The position numbers and the translations under genes are program-made. A stretch of DNA of 32,941 nucleotides from Schoenoplectus triqueter (Eukaryota > Streptophyta > Magnoliopsida > Poales > Cyperaceae): the NCBI GenBank assembly GCA_964058805.1, contig CAXKVV010000251.1, forward strand, positions 1 to 32,941. Reading direction: 5' to 3'. The notes under the pieces were generated by a model that was not told the DNA's origin, did not search any database, and saw only the letters and a program-made list of their open reading frames with translations. Below are positions 10,831-19,777 of this stretch, piece after piece (the stretch's first letter is position 1; each line of letters opens with the position of its first letter).

Positions 10831-11149
10831 TGTTGGCAATAATCACTCACAGAAACTCACTTGATAAAGAAGAAAGAAAACAAGAACTAGTTTATCTCTG
10901 TAATATCTTTTCACTCGATACTTCCAATTATTACAGAACATACATCTATATAGAGTTCGGAAAAATAAAAGGAAAACTAACTCTGGCATTTCCCTCCTTT
11001 TCTAAAAAATAACCGCTATTCCCTCCATTACTCAATAAAACATGCTGTAATTAAAAACACACACCTATTCATAGTAAATAAAAACATTGGCTAAAATAAA
11101 ACAGACTATGACTAAAAATACCCCTGCATATTTGAATTACATCTCAACA
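10831..11149 (-). repeat. Copia 5' LTR
   Basis: 319 bp, starting TGTTGAGATG and ending TTGCCAACA on the minus strand. It carries a TATA-like box at 10946-10953 and must contain the U3-R-U5 start site. Two transitions separate it from the 3' copy. Confidence 0.97.
10946..10953 (-). promoter_or_regulatory. Probable TATA box in copia 5' LTR
   Basis: CTATATAG lies about 200 bp into the LTR on the coding strand. It is the only TATA-like match in a sensible place in the LTR, and it is preserved in the other LTR at 6564-6571. The match is palindromic, so direction is taken from the element. Confidence 0.45.
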
Positions 11150-11640
11150 GTATTGTATAGGGAGGTTAAATGATTATCATACTTGGTACTGCTTTGATTT
11201 TAGGTTTGGAGGTATGTTGGCAAATAAGAATTGTTAGTGCATCTAACCATCTTATAAAGGAGTCTGATCCAGTGCCAATATATGCTAAAATGCACCGTTC
11301 CACAGGCACATTAATAGCAACATGCAGTTGTGGATCCACTATAAAGCAGGCTCATGCCTGAGCTTAAATCTCAAAAATGACTATAAAAGTTTGCAATTGT
11401 TCTCTGGACTGGAGCTAATGTATATAATATAAAAGAAGCAATTGTGCTTAGGTTCTTTCTTTGAAAAAAATTCTAATTTAGACTCTAGATCAACATTGGG
11501 TATACGAAAATTGTGCCCAGACTTGCTTAGATGCCTAGGTACGTGACCGGCAGCACGTCTCCAGAATAGAAATGAAGCAGGTTACCATAAATTAATTTGG
11601 TAAAGAAAGCTAGAACTAACAAACTAGAGACAGAACATAC

Positions 11641-11821
11641 TAGGGATCCAAATAACCAGGTGTTCCAACGACCTGGGTTGAGACATGATTGCCACTGAAA
11701 GCCCGGACCGAACCAAAATCAGAAATTTTTGCTACAAGATTTTCAGTAAGAAGAATATTGCTGGCCTTCACATCCCTGTGGATTAGTGGTGGATCACACA
11801 TCTTGTGCAGATACTCCAGCC
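11641..11821 (-). CDS. Kinase exon: catalytic loop to activation segment
   Basis: A 181-bp exon after the acceptor TTTTTCAG. It encodes [20 protein letters not shown], then SNILL, the DFG motif and [10 protein letters not shown]. It ends CCC-TA before the donor GTATGT, and the TA joins T of the last exon to give Tyr. HRD, Asn and DFG are all intact, so the catalytic residues seen here are normal. The codon for Glu expected between DP and YY is missing at the very end of the exon. Confidence 0.88.
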
Positions 11822-11898
11822 CTGAAAAATATTCTAGTAGTACTGACAAATACAAGTCATAGTTGTTTATGATGATAATAGGATTAGAAATTTCATAC

Positions 11899-11958
11899 CT
11901 TGGGCCGATTCATAGGCAATTCGAAGCCGTTGTTTCCATGGAAGAGACCGGGCATTAT
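11899..11958 (-). CDS. Kinase exon: subdomain V-VIa linker
   Basis: A 60-bp exon between the acceptor TTGCAG and the donor GTATGA. It encodes [19 protein letters not shown], the L-W-xx-R-L-x-I-A segment that begins helix E in receptor kinases. Its phases match both neighbours, and the split codon G|GG at its end gives the Gly of QGLEYLH. Confidence 0.88.
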
Positions 11959-12244
11959 CTGCAATTCACCAAGTTCAACAGTGTAATATAATAGTCAAAT
12001 TCTTCACCTATTTGCTTGATCACCTTTTGTTAGTAAAGACTAAAACAACGTTCTGGAGACTGCTCATATCTTACCTGATTGAATTTTACATTTTATATAT
12101 CCTTGATTTATTTGAAGATTGTTTTATCTTACAAAAATAATGGTGTCTTGCGCAAATATTCAATATTTTAAACGTGTCATCAGTACACTAGCACCAACTT
12201 AATTTAGAACAAGAAATAAACATTTGGTGATGCAACTTAGCAAC

Positions 12245-12371
12245 CTCTGAGGAAATCTTTCAGATTCCCTTCTTGCACGTACTCATAGACCAAAGCAACA
12301 TGGTAACTGCCCTTGCAGTAGCCAATTAGTGCAACTAAGTTCTTGTGGTGAATGCTTGAAAGCATCCCCAC
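12245..12371 (-). CDS. Kinase exon: subdomains IV-V
   Basis: 127 bp after the acceptor CTAG, starting in phase 0. It encodes VGMLSSIHHKNLVALIGYC and then the hinge stretch LVYEYVQEGNLKDFL. It ends AGAG before the donor GTTGCT, leaving one base that pairs with AT of the next exon to give Asp. This is the most 5' exon recognisable. A stop lies just upstream in the same frame, as expected for an intron. A related exon lies at 29496-29577. Confidence 0.85.
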
Positions 12372-13033
12372 CTAGATTGCAATTTGAGATATATTCCAGA
12401 TTATGCTGATTGCTTTAAACAAAAAGTTATGTTTCCTAAAGTTTTTTGTAGTAAAAAAATATTGCAAGGGGCGGAGCTACACACAAGCAAGCCTGTGCAC
12501 GAGGCCAGACTTGTTTTGCGCAAACTAAGAATTGATGAGTCATTTTTCTATTTTAATCGAAAAACTATGCTTTAAAAATATTTTTGTGTCTGGGCTCGAA
12601 CAGCTATGCTTTAAAAACTAAAAACTGCATGTATTTAAGGTGAAAAGGCAATTACTTCAAAGGGATTGTAAGAACAATTATTTATTACTTTGATCTTCAA
12701 ATGCAAATAACTTTATTTCCATTTATATGTCTTTTTTTTCTAACTTTTAGATGGGTACTTGATAACAACATCCTGACAACCTTTTTGGTTAAACAAAAGT
12801 TCCCTACAATTTAATCGAGTTATAATAAATTATGGAGAGGAAATAAACTGACAATTACAGACATTTTTGGTAGTTGAGAAGGGTCATACGAAATGCTTCC
12901 GTCTCTGCTAGTAGCCATACAGAATTTCATATATGACACAAAATAAATCATAGAGAAGGCGCCCTCAACAAAGTTCGGTGTTGAAATTTTTAATCGTGTT
13001 GCATGGACATTTAGTCTGTGCATTGTAGCATGA
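12372..13033. other. Upstream intron/spacer, possible hAT terminus
   Basis: This is where the kinase N-lobe exons should lie. I looked on the minus strand for a glycine loop and a VAVK-like strand and found neither. At about 12468 the sequence CAAGGGGCGGAGCTAC resembles a hAT end of the GGGCGGA class (compare the element at 23275), but no matching right end or TSD was found. Confidence 0.4.
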
Positions 13034-14274
13034 CCTTACTTACGGACAGTCTTAACTATTGATGCTGGATTTTTATCAAATTGATATGCTGGTAAACTAT
13101 TTATGACATGTGATTATAATATAGAGCAATAACTATTACCACTTGCATTTACTGTTGTAGCAGGCGAGGAAAGTTTGGAAAACTGAAGTTGGTTCATATA
13201 GTGATTGCGTAAAGAGGTTGTCGGTCCTGATAAAATTATCATTATCTCATACCAACATCTAGGCATAAGGGCAATATTTGAGATGCTAGATTTTGGATGG
13301 CAGGAATCAGCAAGCGAGGCTATTCACCGTTATTGTACTCAACACATTGCACAAAATGTATATAAGGATTGTTATATGAAAAGAGTAAAGGTTCTTTTCA
13401 AATAAGCTGTAATACATAAGAAGCTATGGAGGTGCGAGAAATATATAAAAAAAATTAACAATATTAGACTGACATCCTATAAGATCATAAGAAAAACAGA
13501 AATAATGCAAGAAAATCTCTCAACATAACAAGTGTCCAACAGAAAGGATATGAAATAACAGAAATCACAATTACCAACCCATTACAGCTGAGGAAGTGTC
13601 AGCCGAGGAATTTTATTATAAGGAATTAGTCTCAGATCAAGTGGATATATTGCATCAAGAAAGATGGGCACAACATTTATATGGAGGTCTCAATCGATGG
13701 GGAATAATGGCAAACAACGGTTTAGAATCACTTAACAACGTGTTCAGCACCACCAAAGAAATTTCGGTGTGTGCTATCATCGAGAACACCTGACACAAAT
13801 ATGTTGAGTTGTTCTATAAGCGTCGAGAAGTTGTAGCGGTTTGGGAAGCCCACGGTCTGGTGTTCTCCCAAAAGGTCACGAAACTGAAAAAACATTGTGA
13901 TAAGGGGAGAACTTATAATGTCATGTCACTGGATTGGGGTATCAACAATTACGATGTTTACAACAGAAATAGACTTATTGAAACGGTAATATTCTATACT
14001 TATATAATTTTCATTTAACTTCAAAATTAAGCAATATTTTTTTAATTTTTATTTAAAATAATAGAGACAAATGGGTAAAATTAAATATGAGATTGAATTA
14101 GCCATTATGGGAATTAGTAATTGTTGGTGTCAGTTAGAAATCGTAATTAACTAACATCCCATGTTATCACTTGCTTGCCGTTTGTTCATTCAGAATGGTG
14201 GATTACACTCAGTACGTTAGTTCATATTATAGCATCTAGTACTACATTAATACATGGTCTGATCATTGTCATAG
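13034..14274 (+). pseudogene. MULE transposase remnant, 5' portion
   Basis: Reading with stops ignored, one frame gives RTVLTIDAGFLSN, then YAGKLFM, LLPLAFTVVAGEESLEN, a KIIIISYQHLGI block and AIHRYCTQHIAQN. These are successive signatures of the MULE DDE domain: the first catalytic Asp, the PLAF block, the D/R-H-x-GI block (its Asp here Tyr) and the HRYC-x-x-H block. After one frame change it continues with RWAQHLYGGLNRWGIMANNG and LESLNNVF, then a C-terminal region with CWC and PCYH, the C-x-C...C-x-H of a SWIM zinc finger. At least eight in-frame stops and a frameshift show it is dead. A GT...AG stretch at about 13987-14065 could be an intron. The reading breaks at 14274 and resumes at 19778. 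Confidence 0.88.
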
Positions 14275-14593
14275 TGTGCGACCCTTTTTCGCGCGCTCCG
14301 CACCGCCGCTGGTGGCGATGGGATGCGGAAGAAGGACACGGAGATCCCTCCTGAACGTGCATTTGTTTAGTGTCGGTTAATCCTACCGTTTAGACCTATT
14401 GGGATACACATCTAGGGGGTTTTTTAGTGATTGTGAGTCCTTGTAGATTCCGATGGGCGCAAGCCCCCACCGTTAATTACCCTGGGCTATTAACCTCGAG
14501 GTACCTCTGGATCTTGAAAGGGGAAGTAAATAGTATAGCTAAATGATGGTCAAGCGGTCACATGCTTCGATGATCGGGATCACTGAAGCACCC

Positions 14594-15624
14594 TGGACTT
14601 ACTAACAGGTCAATCCAGCGAAGCAGGAATGGCAGGAGATGAACATACTAACAGATCAGTTCTATCTTTAGGGTACGGTGCAAATTGAATCTACAAACAG
14701 ATCGATTCGACTTACGTAGAGTGTTGACAGACGAACTTACTAACAGATCAGTTCAGGGTTTAGTAACAAGGATACAGATGAACTTAATACAGATCAGTTC
14801 ATAAAAGTAAGTAAAAATGATACAAGTGAACTTACTACAGATCAGTCCACGGATACAGATACAGTGTAAATTGAATCTACTAACAGATCGATTCAACATA
14901 CGTGGAGTGTGGATAGACGAACTTACTACAGATCAGTTCGCTAATTGTTGATAGGTACAGATGAACTTACTAATAGATCAGTTCATTCTGTGATAGAGAA
15001 AGATGAACTTACTACAGATCAGTTCAATCTTTACCGCTTCGAGAGATGATCTTACTAACAAATCAGATCAATCTCTACGGAGGGATAGAATGTGAGTCTA
15101 CTAACAGATCGACTCGACCTTAATTGATCTAGAAGATGAACCTACTACAGATCGATTCAATCTTTACTAGTCAATGACCAATCACACAAAATACAACTCA
15201 AAGCACTTAGCCGATTGATCTTGAGGTTGGTGAATCAGGAGATGGGTGGATTTGGCCCACTTGTTTCATCTTACTGATCTTCTAGGTCATGAATTCCAAG
15301 CACTGAGCGGATTCATAAACCTAGGAACATGATTGCACACAAAGTCAAACCTGAAGCACTGAGCTAGTTTGTCATTGAGGCGTGTGTTAGTGAAAGAACC
15401 TACTACAGATCGATTCAGATTCACTATTTTGAGGATGAATCTACTACAGATCGATTCAATTCCACAATCTCAAGAGATAAACTTACTAACAGATCAGTTC
15501 AATCTCATGAACTAGAAGACAAACTTACCGATGGATTAGTTTGGTCTTACTAGTTTGACTGGCCATGAATTACTTGTTCATGACACAGAGTCATCATGAT
15601 GTCACCTCTTTAGACATCGTGATG
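14594..15624 (+). repeat. Array of about 20 short inverted repeats with constant loops
   Basis: Every 30-90 bp a unit recurs: variable arm, near-constant loop TTACTAACAGATC or TACTACAGATC, complementary arm. Clear examples are GAACT/AGTTC (14733, 14750), ATGAACT/AGTTCAT (14778, 14796), TTGAATC/GATTCAA (14871, 14890), CGAACT/AGTTCG (14918, 14935), ATGAACT/AGTTCAT (14961, 14980), TGATCT/AGATCA (15047, 15065) and GAGTC/GACTC (15094, 15111). A second loop type, AAGCACTGAGC, sits between arms at 15289-15316 and 15346-15371. The array ends with a 12-bp pair at 15592-15603 and 15613-15624 (one mismatch). The arms differ between units, but each arm matches its own partner. Confidence 0.85.
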
Positions 15625-15904
15625 TTCTTCTCTCTTGAAATCAGCACACTCGCTTGTGTTTGATGTTGTAGTCTTAGTCATCTTCTTGGTGGGCGTCAGG
15701 ATGTTCTTGTCCTAACTACTATTAACTGACTGTTTAGAATATTGCATTGCTTGTGCAAAATCACTGTGTTGCTTTACACCCTTCGTGTGAGCATATTTAA
15801 TCACCTCTAAAAAATGTAAAAGGATTATTACATTTTTATTGATTTTTTTATTATTAAGATAATACCCTTTATTATTATCTCAATTACAAAGGTGAACTTA
15901 TTTT

Positions 15905-16295
15905 TATTTTTAACTCTATTTATTTTTATAGAAAATCACTTATAAAAATAATAGAAAATGAGTTGGCCATTATTTAAAATTTTATTTGGATTTTTAGGAT
16001 TTTATGATGGCCAAAATAATAGGATTTATTTTTATTATTTTTAAACTCTATTTATTTTTGTAGAAAATTACTTACAAAAATAATAAAAAATGAGTTGGCT
16101 ATTATTCAGGATTTTATTTGAACTTTTAGGATTTTCATAATAGCCAAAATAATAGGATTTATTTTTATTATTTTTACACTCTATTTATTTTTATAGAAAA
16201 TTACTCACAAAAATAATAGAAAATGAGTTGACTATTATTCAGGATTTTATTTGAATTTTTGGGATTTTTATAATAGCCAAAATATCAAGTCAAAG
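15905..16295 (+). repeat. Three tandem ~132-bp repeats, each with two hairpins
   Basis: Three copies spaced 132 and 133 bp. The first stem is TTATTTTTATA/TATAAAAATAA in copy 1 (15920, 15941) and TTATTTTTGTA/TACAAAAATAA in copy 2 (16052, 16073). The second stem is TTGGCCAT/ATGGCCAA in copy 1 (15963, 16007) and TTGGCTATTAT/ATAATAGCCAA in copy 2 (16095, 16137). In both stems the change in one arm is matched in the other. Copy 3 (16185-16280) has unmatched changes. Just upstream are two more perfect hairpins, at 15810-15837 and 15857-15880. Confidence 0.85.
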
Positions 16296-16504
16296 CTTGG
16301 TCAAAATAGAAAAAGCAAATAAAGTCCTTTTGCTTTTAAATTTTTTTAGTACAGAAAATTTTTTAAAATTGAAATGTTTTTACATAGAAAAATACTATGA
16401 AAAACAAAAAAAATTTATAAATAAATTTGAGTCAATTTGGAGTTTGGGAAAACCTTCAAATGATTTATTTACTCTTTATTTTTAATTTTCTGTTATCAAT
16501 TAAG

Positions 16505-16721
16505 TTGGGCTTAATTGAATTGGGCCGATATTAATTCTTTTAATTTCATTGTTGGGCCCCTTTTATTTTTGCAGAGTTGGGCCGAATTTTGTTTTTATAG
16601 GTCAGGCCAAGATTAACTCTCTTTTTAATCTTGCAAGTTGGGCTAGTTCTTTTTTATTTTCTACGGGTTGGGCCCAAACTCACTTTTACTCCTTTATTTT
16701 ACTGTTGGGCCAAATTCTGAG
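16505..16721 (+). promoter_or_regulatory. Cluster of seven TGGGCC/T (site II-like) motifs
   Basis: TGGGCY occurs at 16506, 16521, 16553, 16578, 16639, 16679 and 16716 in about 215 bp, with further copies near 16745 (reverse) and 16775. TGGGCC/T is the plant site II element bound by TCP factors in promoters of growth-related genes. Here the motifs lie in the interior of the LTR. A regulatory role is inference. Confidence 0.45.
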
Positions 16722-17368
16722 TTCCTCTGATTTTAAACGATCTCAGCCCATTTTGTTACCCTTTCTCTCTCTCTGGGCTGACAACACAGCCCCTTCTTAT
16801 TCTTTTTCTTGCATCCGTCGGATAGTCTCGAGATCAGTGTTGAGACAGATGAGTGTTCACGATTCACTCCATCTTCCTTTCAAATTTCTCCTTATACTGA
16901 CGTCGCTAGTTCACTTCAAGATTGATGTAAATGCGTCAAGATTTGTGTTTTCGTTTCAACAGCCGCGCCAAGTGATTTCCCAGATTCTTTCCCTCCTCGC
17001 GCTCTGAGATCTGCGTGAGAGAGTGTCGCCGGTGATCGGAACTTCCATTTGAAGATCAGATAGTAAGGTTAGCATCGCCTTGGTACCCTCAACCCTGTGA
17101 CGATACCTGATTGGAGATCAGTGCGGTGGAGGCATGGCGTTGCTTGTACCGTTTTCACCTCGGTACCGATTTGGTACCAGTCGCATTGGTGTTTATGGAT
17201 TGGTGAATTAAGCTCACATTAGTGCTAGATTCCTGACTCATGATGCTGCCTTTGCTTGTCGATTTTACCAATTCACTTCCTTTCACCAGAATTCTAAAGT
17301 TTGGCTGTAACTGGCGATGAATCTCAACAGAATTTACCAATCTGTTCGTTCTTCCTCTTGCTTGCATT

Positions 17369-17793
17369 TGTCTCGGCCTAAAGGCTCGACAGTTGTACCT
17401 GGGCCAATGGCTCACGAGACATACTAAGAGCTTCTAATTGATGTCCAAGTCACAGTTCAAAAAGAGCTGACAAAGTCAGTAAGGAAGAATCAAAGCAAGA
17501 TCAACTCAAATTCTCAACTTTCAATAGCACTTCTTGATCGATTCCACACTCATCTCGGCCTAAACGCTCACCAGGTTTACCTGGGCCGGTGGCTCACGAG
17601 ATGTACTTGATCGTTAACATTCCTTAATTCTCAATCGTTGTTCAACAGAAAATAGAAAAGAAAGGAGCAAAAAACGAAATTCAATTGAAATAGCTAAAAT
17701 GACAACTGATGCCACAAAATTCTTTGTATTGATGGTTGATTCAGGCCTAAAGGCACACTAAACACTTTGTGTTTGGGCCAGTGGCTCGCTGAA
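17369..17793 (+). repeat. Three nested-hairpin modules with GGCCTAAAGGC core
   Basis: Modules at 17369-17421, 17551-17603 and 17740-17793 share the core GGCCTAAAGGCTC ... GGGCCAGTGGCTC. The outer arms differ in each but pair perfectly: TGTCTCG/CGAGACA, CATCTCG/CGAGATG and TTCAG/CTGAA. The inner arms also differ and pair: CCAGGT/ACCTGG in module 2 and AAACAC/GTGTTT in module 3; module 1 is imperfect. The starts are spaced 182 and 189 bp. Confidence 0.85.
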
Positions 17794-18966
17794 CAATATC
17801 ATCACACACTAGATTGATAAGAAAGAAAGGAGAAAGAGAGAATTTAATGCTCAAAACAGCAAAGAAAAGAGCAAAGCCTCCATTATTTTATTGATTCTTA
17901 ATATGTAACAACAAACCTCTCTTGCAGCACAGATATACTCTTTCTACTTCACAAAACTAGGCTATCTCTGATGGGATTAGACCTATCTAGCCTCAATTAC
18001 AGCAAACCTCTCTACTCTCTCTTTGCTGGTAATTCTGGCAGTGTAAAGCTTTCTTCTTGATCTCTCACAGTTATAAAGGAATGTGTTTCTCCCTTCAGCT
18101 CTTGTTCTTTTTTTTGTGTAATTGATGTCTAGAGTTTATATAGATCTTGGCAGTGGCTAATCGTGTTTCTTCTCGCATAATTTGTGCTCCCTAAGAGCCA
18201 CAGATCGTTGACATGGCATGATCATAGCCCTTGATTCACTAATTCAAGGGTGTAGATCAATTTCAGTTGTGTTTGTTGAAGGAATACTCTTGAAGTTTGG
18301 ATCGCCCGCATGGCAATAGTAATCATGGCTCAAATCTTCCATGCTCTCTCTTCTCAAAGACCCGAGTAAAATCAGCCCCCTAATACCAGTTTTGGTTTTG
18401 TGCACCAACTCTATTTATGAAAATTATGCAAATGGTAACTAATTGATGCCAGCAACGGTCCTAACTGAATCGTGGGACCCACATAGTGCCTCCCAAACTG
18501 CCAATTTGTCCAATTAGTCCCCAAATCACTCAATTGGATTTTACACCCGATCTCTTTCTCCTCTGATGCGAGTGATGTACAGTGTATCATTTTCAAAAAT
18601 AATTATTTTAATGAATTCTCCTTGGTTAGAGCTTTCCAAAGGTATATTATTTATAATTTTTCGTTATCGTTTGAATTATTTTCCATTTTCGAGTTGATTC
18701 TGTTGAAGAACCGAACCAGCAGCAAAATAATTCCCTGGAGAGGAGGAGGATGGGTCTCCTGTCCTTATGGGGCCCATCGTCAGTGAGGGAAACAAGAGAA
18801 GAACAAGGGAGGGAGGTGATGTGATTCAGGTAGACATGGTGTTCATGGACCGGCCCCACACGTTATGTTTAATGAGAGACAAAAAAGGTAAACCGAGTTC
18901 ACTCAATCTTCTTTCTTTTAAAACCCTCTTTCCAGTGCCAAAGTTGGCTTCCCTTTGTTTGGCATC

Positions 18967-19040
18967 TCCAACTTGCACCCAGTTAGGTCTTTTAACTCCA
19001 AGTTGCACCCAGTTAGGTCTTTTAACTCCAAGTTGCACCC
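18967..19040 (+). repeat. 30-bp tandem repeat, 2.5 copies
   Basis: Units at 18967-18996 and 18997-19026 differ by one base, with a partial third at 19027-19040. The unit contains TTGCACCCAGTTAGGTC. It lies near the 3' part of the LTR. Open frames over it are produced by the repeat. Confidence 0.9.
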
Positions 19041-19365
19041 TTAAAGCCCCTTGATTAAATCTCAGCCCTTTAATTGATCTGATTTTCTTCCCTCAATTTA
19101 TTTTAATAGCTCCCTTCATCCAAAAATCATGCAATTTTCACCAAAATTCTATAAATTCATGATGATCATCTGTGTATTTTTTAATTCCCATTTTACCCCT
19201 GTATCTTTGTACTAAAAATTCCTTGATCAAGAAAACCCTATTTTCCTTCTGAATAAATCTCAATTTCTCAATTGTAGCTCAATGTTTCTGTCAAATAAAC
19301 TCTCCTTACAAAAACTCCCTCCAATTAAATACCAAATAGACTTGTATTGATGCTTATCAGGGTTT

Positions 19366-19574
19366 GATTTGTTCAACAGTTGATTACTTATCAACAATTG
19401 ATACAAATCTTGACTTGATCATATAGTTGCTCCCAGCTTTGGCACCCGATCAGTCTTGTGAAATTGACTTTCAATCCATTCTTATGAAGGTGATTTGGTC
19501 AAAAGCTAATTACTTGTCAGCAATTGGCACAAATCATAGCATGGTCAGGTGGTTGCTCACAGCTTTGGCACCTG
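19366..19574 (+). repeat. Two paired hairpin modules near LTR end
   Basis: GATTTG ... CAAATC encloses related sequence twice (19366-19409 and 19492-19535). Each is followed by a segment with the phrase CAGCTTTGGCACC. In the second, CAGGTG (19546) pairs with CACCTG (19569). The two modules are about 126 bp apart. Confidence 0.7.
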
Positions 19575-19777
19575 GTCAGCCTTGAAAGCAAAATCACATT
19601 GAGATTTCTTGTGATTAGTTGTATCAAAATACTGGCTTGACATTGACACCATTCCTTATTGCACAGGGATTGTATTGCTTCAGCTCTCAGGGTTTGCTTT
19701 GAAGATCAATATCTAGGGTTCGATCTTGACTTTTCTCTTGTATTTCTTTCTTCGACCTTTCAGGGGTAAACACATAG

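Larger units (their letters stand above)
6449..11149 (-). mobile_element. Ty1/copia LTR retrotransposon, nearly intact
   Basis: A 4,701-bp element with 319-bp LTRs (5' LTR 10831-11149, 3' LTR 6449-6767), TG...CA termini and a perfect 5-bp TSD GTATT at 6444-6448 and 11150-11154. It has an initiator-Met-type primer binding site, a polypurine tract and a gag-protease-integrase-RT-RNase H order, which defines copia. The LTRs differ at two sites only (6705 C versus 11087 T; 6745 T versus 11127 C), about 0.6%. With an assumed 1.3e-8 substitutions per site per year that is roughly a quarter of a million years. A single extra A in the homopolymer 9000-9005 splits the polyprotein into two frames. Otherwise all catalytic motifs are present. 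Copia lineage is not resolved; the size fits the compact lineages. Confidence 0.97.
6186..11640 (-). other. Kinase intron inflated by copia insertion
   Basis: The donor is GTATGT at 11640 and the acceptor CAG at 6186-6188. Of its 5,455 bp, 4,701 bp are the copia element and 5 bp its duplicated target, so the ancestral intron was about 749 bp. The element has the same transcriptional orientation as the host gene, so its promoter and polyadenylation signals are in sense with the kinase transcript. Confidence 0.8.
5717..12371 (-). pseudogene. LRR-RLK subfamily I-like kinase gene, 5'-truncated, four exons
   Basis: The remaining exons encode a protein kinase domain from subdomain V to the C-terminus. 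Joined exons, minus strand: 12371-12245, 11958-11899, 11821-11641 and 6185-5717, each bounded by GT-AG signals with matching phases. The domain carries [11 protein letters not shown] (catalytic loop), SDFGS (Mg-binding DFG), GTPGYLDP (activation-segment end) and EKSDVYSFGIVLLEIITG, and ends GPSPR at a TAA stop. The exon pattern, the EIITG..P and RPDVTRIVIELK motifs and the C-terminal tail fit malectin-like LRR-RLK subfamily I kinases; that assignment comes from family knowledge. The glycine loop, the ATP-binding Lys, the transmembrane segment and the ectodomain were not found upstream in more than 20 kb. The junction reads LDP-YY where the family has LDPEYY, so the conserved APE-type Glu is absent. 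A copia element fills most of the last intron. Truncation plus loss of the Glu makes a working kinase unlikely, though a distant 5' part cannot be excluded. Confidence 0.8.
14275..19772. mobile_element. Solo LTR of a large retrotransposon (5.5 kb), copy A
   Basis: Begins TGTGCGACCCTTTTTCGCG and ends GGGGTAAACA, that is TG...CA, with a perfect 5-bp TSD CATAG at 14270-14274 and 19773-19777. Deleting the LTR and one TSD makes the interrupted MULE transposase continue in the same frame across the join (His-Ser-Tyr). The opening recurs at 25451. There is no second LTR, no recognisable PBS and no gag-pol frame, so this is a solo LTR left by recombination. The length and the GC-rich opening resemble LTRs of big Ty3/gypsy elements of the Tat/Ogre kind; that family assignment is tentative. 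The interior is a mosaic of hairpin-forming repeats listed separately. Strand is not assigned because U3/U5 polarity could not be proven. Confidence 0.88.

Noticed and set aside
12820..13023. Possible RLK juxtamembrane exon on the minus strand
   Set aside because: Weak resemblance only; no splice-phase support and no adjacent N-lobe exon.
14594..15624. CRISPR-like or bacterial REP-like array
   Set aside because: Units are irregularly spaced and have variable arms; no uniform spacers or cas-type genes, and the context is clearly plant.
16549..17007. 152-codon open frame in the LTR
   Set aside because: Composition-driven (TTT/TTG-rich, TTGGGCC repeats), no domain, and not preserved as a pattern in copy B.
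17155..17415. 86-codon minus-strand frame
   Set aside because: Overlaps a hairpin module; no recognisable motif.
18767..19054. 95-codon frame with repeated residues
   Set aside because: The repeat comes from the 30-bp DNA tandem repeat, and frames are open on both strands there.
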